Shown piece after piece: positions 32,581 through 33,389 of a stretch of DNA of 33,389 nt. The stretch's first letter is position 1, and the number at the start of each line of letters is the position of its first letter. The position numbers and the translations under genes are program-made. The notes under the pieces were generated by a model. That model was not told the DNA's origin, did not search any database, and worked only from the letters and a program-made list of their open reading frames with translations. This stretch comes from Kiritimatiellia bacterium (GTDB lineage: Bacteria > Verrucomicrobiota > Kiritimatiellia > SLAD01), in the NCBI GenBank assembly GCA_007123265.1, contig SKLK01000078.1, forward strand, positions 1 to 33,389. The letters are read 5' to 3'.

Positions 32581-33389
32581 TTACTTGATCAAGGCGAGAA
32601 ATACATCCATCTGTTCATCGGTGCCCACGGTCACCCGCAAATACTCGGCGGTGGCCGGCGCAGGGAAATACCGGGTGTAAACCTGGTTTTCCCGCAACCG
32701 CTGAAACAAGTCCGTCGCCGACTCACGCGGCGGACGTAACCAAAGGAAATTGGTCTGCGACGGAAACACGTCGAAACCCTTCGCCCGCAAGGCCTCAGCA
32801 ACCCGGGCGCGGGTGGCACAAATCAATTCGACATTGTTGCGCATGTGGGCCTGATCCGCGATCGCTGCACAGCCCATGTCCTGGGTCAAACGATTGATGT
32901 TGTAGGCATCCTTAATCTTGTATAGCGCCTCGATTAGTTCGGGATGCCCCACGGCATAGCCGAGGCGTATACCCGCCAATGAATAGGCCTTGGACAGGGT
33001 CCGGCTGACCAACACGTTGTCCATGCCGATGGCCAATGGCAAGGCCGTCGCATCGGCAAAGTCGACATAGGCCTCATCGATGACCAGGACGCCCTGCGTG
33101 TGCTCGGCTACATCCGCCAATGCGTCCACTGGACAGCACAAGCTGGTCGGCGCGTTCGGGTTGGTCCAAAAGAACAGGGGCACATCGTAGCGCGCCGGCC
33201 AATCGGGGCAACGGAAGTCCGCATTCAAGGGAATTGGCGCCGTTGCCACATCAGCGATAGCGGCAAGGACCGGATACAAGGAGTAGGACGGATCAAAGTA
33301 ACCAATCCGTCCATGCGGCGGCACAAAGGCGCGGATACACAAGGATAGAATCTCGTCCGAGCCATTGCCGCAAAACACGTGATCGACGG
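32581..33389 (-). CDS. hisC: Histidinol-phosphate aminotransferase, C-terminal part (5' end beyond window)
   Basis: About 270 codons of a fold-type I PLP aminotransferase run off the right edge; an internal GTG at 33378 is not the true start, because the frame stays open to the edge (VDHVFCGNGSDEIL). Motifs are GNGSDEIL, DPSYSLYP, FFWTNPNAPTS (PLP-binding Asn), VLVIDEAYVDFA (Asp binding the pyridine nitrogen), VSRTLSKAYSLAGIRLGY with the Schiff-base lysine, and the C-terminal LRVTVGTDEQMD (substrate-carboxylate arginine). It transaminates imidazole-acetol phosphate to histidinol phosphate. CPTS in place of NPTG is a mild variation. A broad-specificity aromatic or tyrosine aminotransferase is the alternative. 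Confidence 0.9.
   Translation of the reverse strand, partial: VDHVFCGNGSDEILSLCIRAFVPPHGRIGYFDPSYSLYPVLAAIADVATAPIPLNADFRCPDWPARYDVPLFFWTNPNAPTSLCCPVDALADVAEHTQGVLVIDEAYVDFADATALPLAIGMDNVLVSRTLSKAYSLAGIRLGYAVGHPELIEALYKIKDAYNINRLTQDMGCAAIADQAHMRNNVELICATRARVAEALRAKGFDVFPSQTNFLWLRPPRESATDLFQRLRENQVYTRYFPAPATAEYLRVTVGTDEQMDVFLALIK

Overview
The window is a 33.4-kb chromosomal stretch from a Gram-negative bacterium with lipid A genes (lpxB, lpxI and an LpxC-like gene), a TonB-dependent receptor and several beta-barrel proteins. A 29-residue AURKAIP1/COX24-type mini-protein, a single-chain glycyl-tRNA synthetase, a long-form HisG, LpxI rather than LpxH, and GC-rich mosaic intergenic repeats together suggest the PVC superphylum, most likely Verrucomicrobiota/Kiritimatiellota. 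That placement is inference; no rRNA or standard marker set is present.

Layout. (1) 1-2181: the 5' end of fmt (minus), divergent from a pabB-pabC fusion. (2) 2182-11318: a nitrogen-assimilation block. A near-perfect sigma-54 promoter precedes amtB-glnK, followed by an outer-membrane protein gene with a strong terminator, then gltB-gltD (glutamate synthase). (3) 11319-14983: a FecA-like TonB-dependent receptor embedded between two gene-free flanks of about 750-830 bp that share mosaic repeat modules. (4) 14984-19501: glyS overlapping a nicotinate phosphoribosyltransferase gene, a repetitive lysine/glutamate-rich C-terminally anchored protein, and thioredoxin. (5) 19502-27718: an envelope block. 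A divergent LpxC-like gene and a DUF481 barrel run rightward into lpxI-Gfo/Idh-lpxB running leftward; upstream on the minus strand are two tandem phosphohexomutase-like genes and a small secreted beta-sandwich protein. (6) 27880-31140: hisG, the AURKAIP1-like mini-gene and a large TPR lipoprotein (plus). (7) 31141-33389: a dispersed repeat, an AsmA-like membrane protein with an unusual charged repeat tail, and the 3' part of hisC (minus).

The nitrogen block forms a coherent circuit: ammonium uptake (AmtB), its PII regulator, and incorporation into glutamate (GltBD), with amtB under sigma-54 control. The envelope block supplies late lipid A steps (LpxI makes lipid X, LpxB makes the disaccharide) together with sugar-phosphate chemistry.

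The most unusual points are: a phosphohexomutase paralog that has lost its phosphoserine and two of three metal aspartates yet is translationally coupled to an intact paralog; an LpxC homolog whose Zn-ligand spacing is HxxxxD instead of HxxxD; a 12-nt G tract inside the signal peptide of the coupled secreted protein; a PII protein lacking Tyr51; and two proteins with unusual charged or IKL-type repeats.
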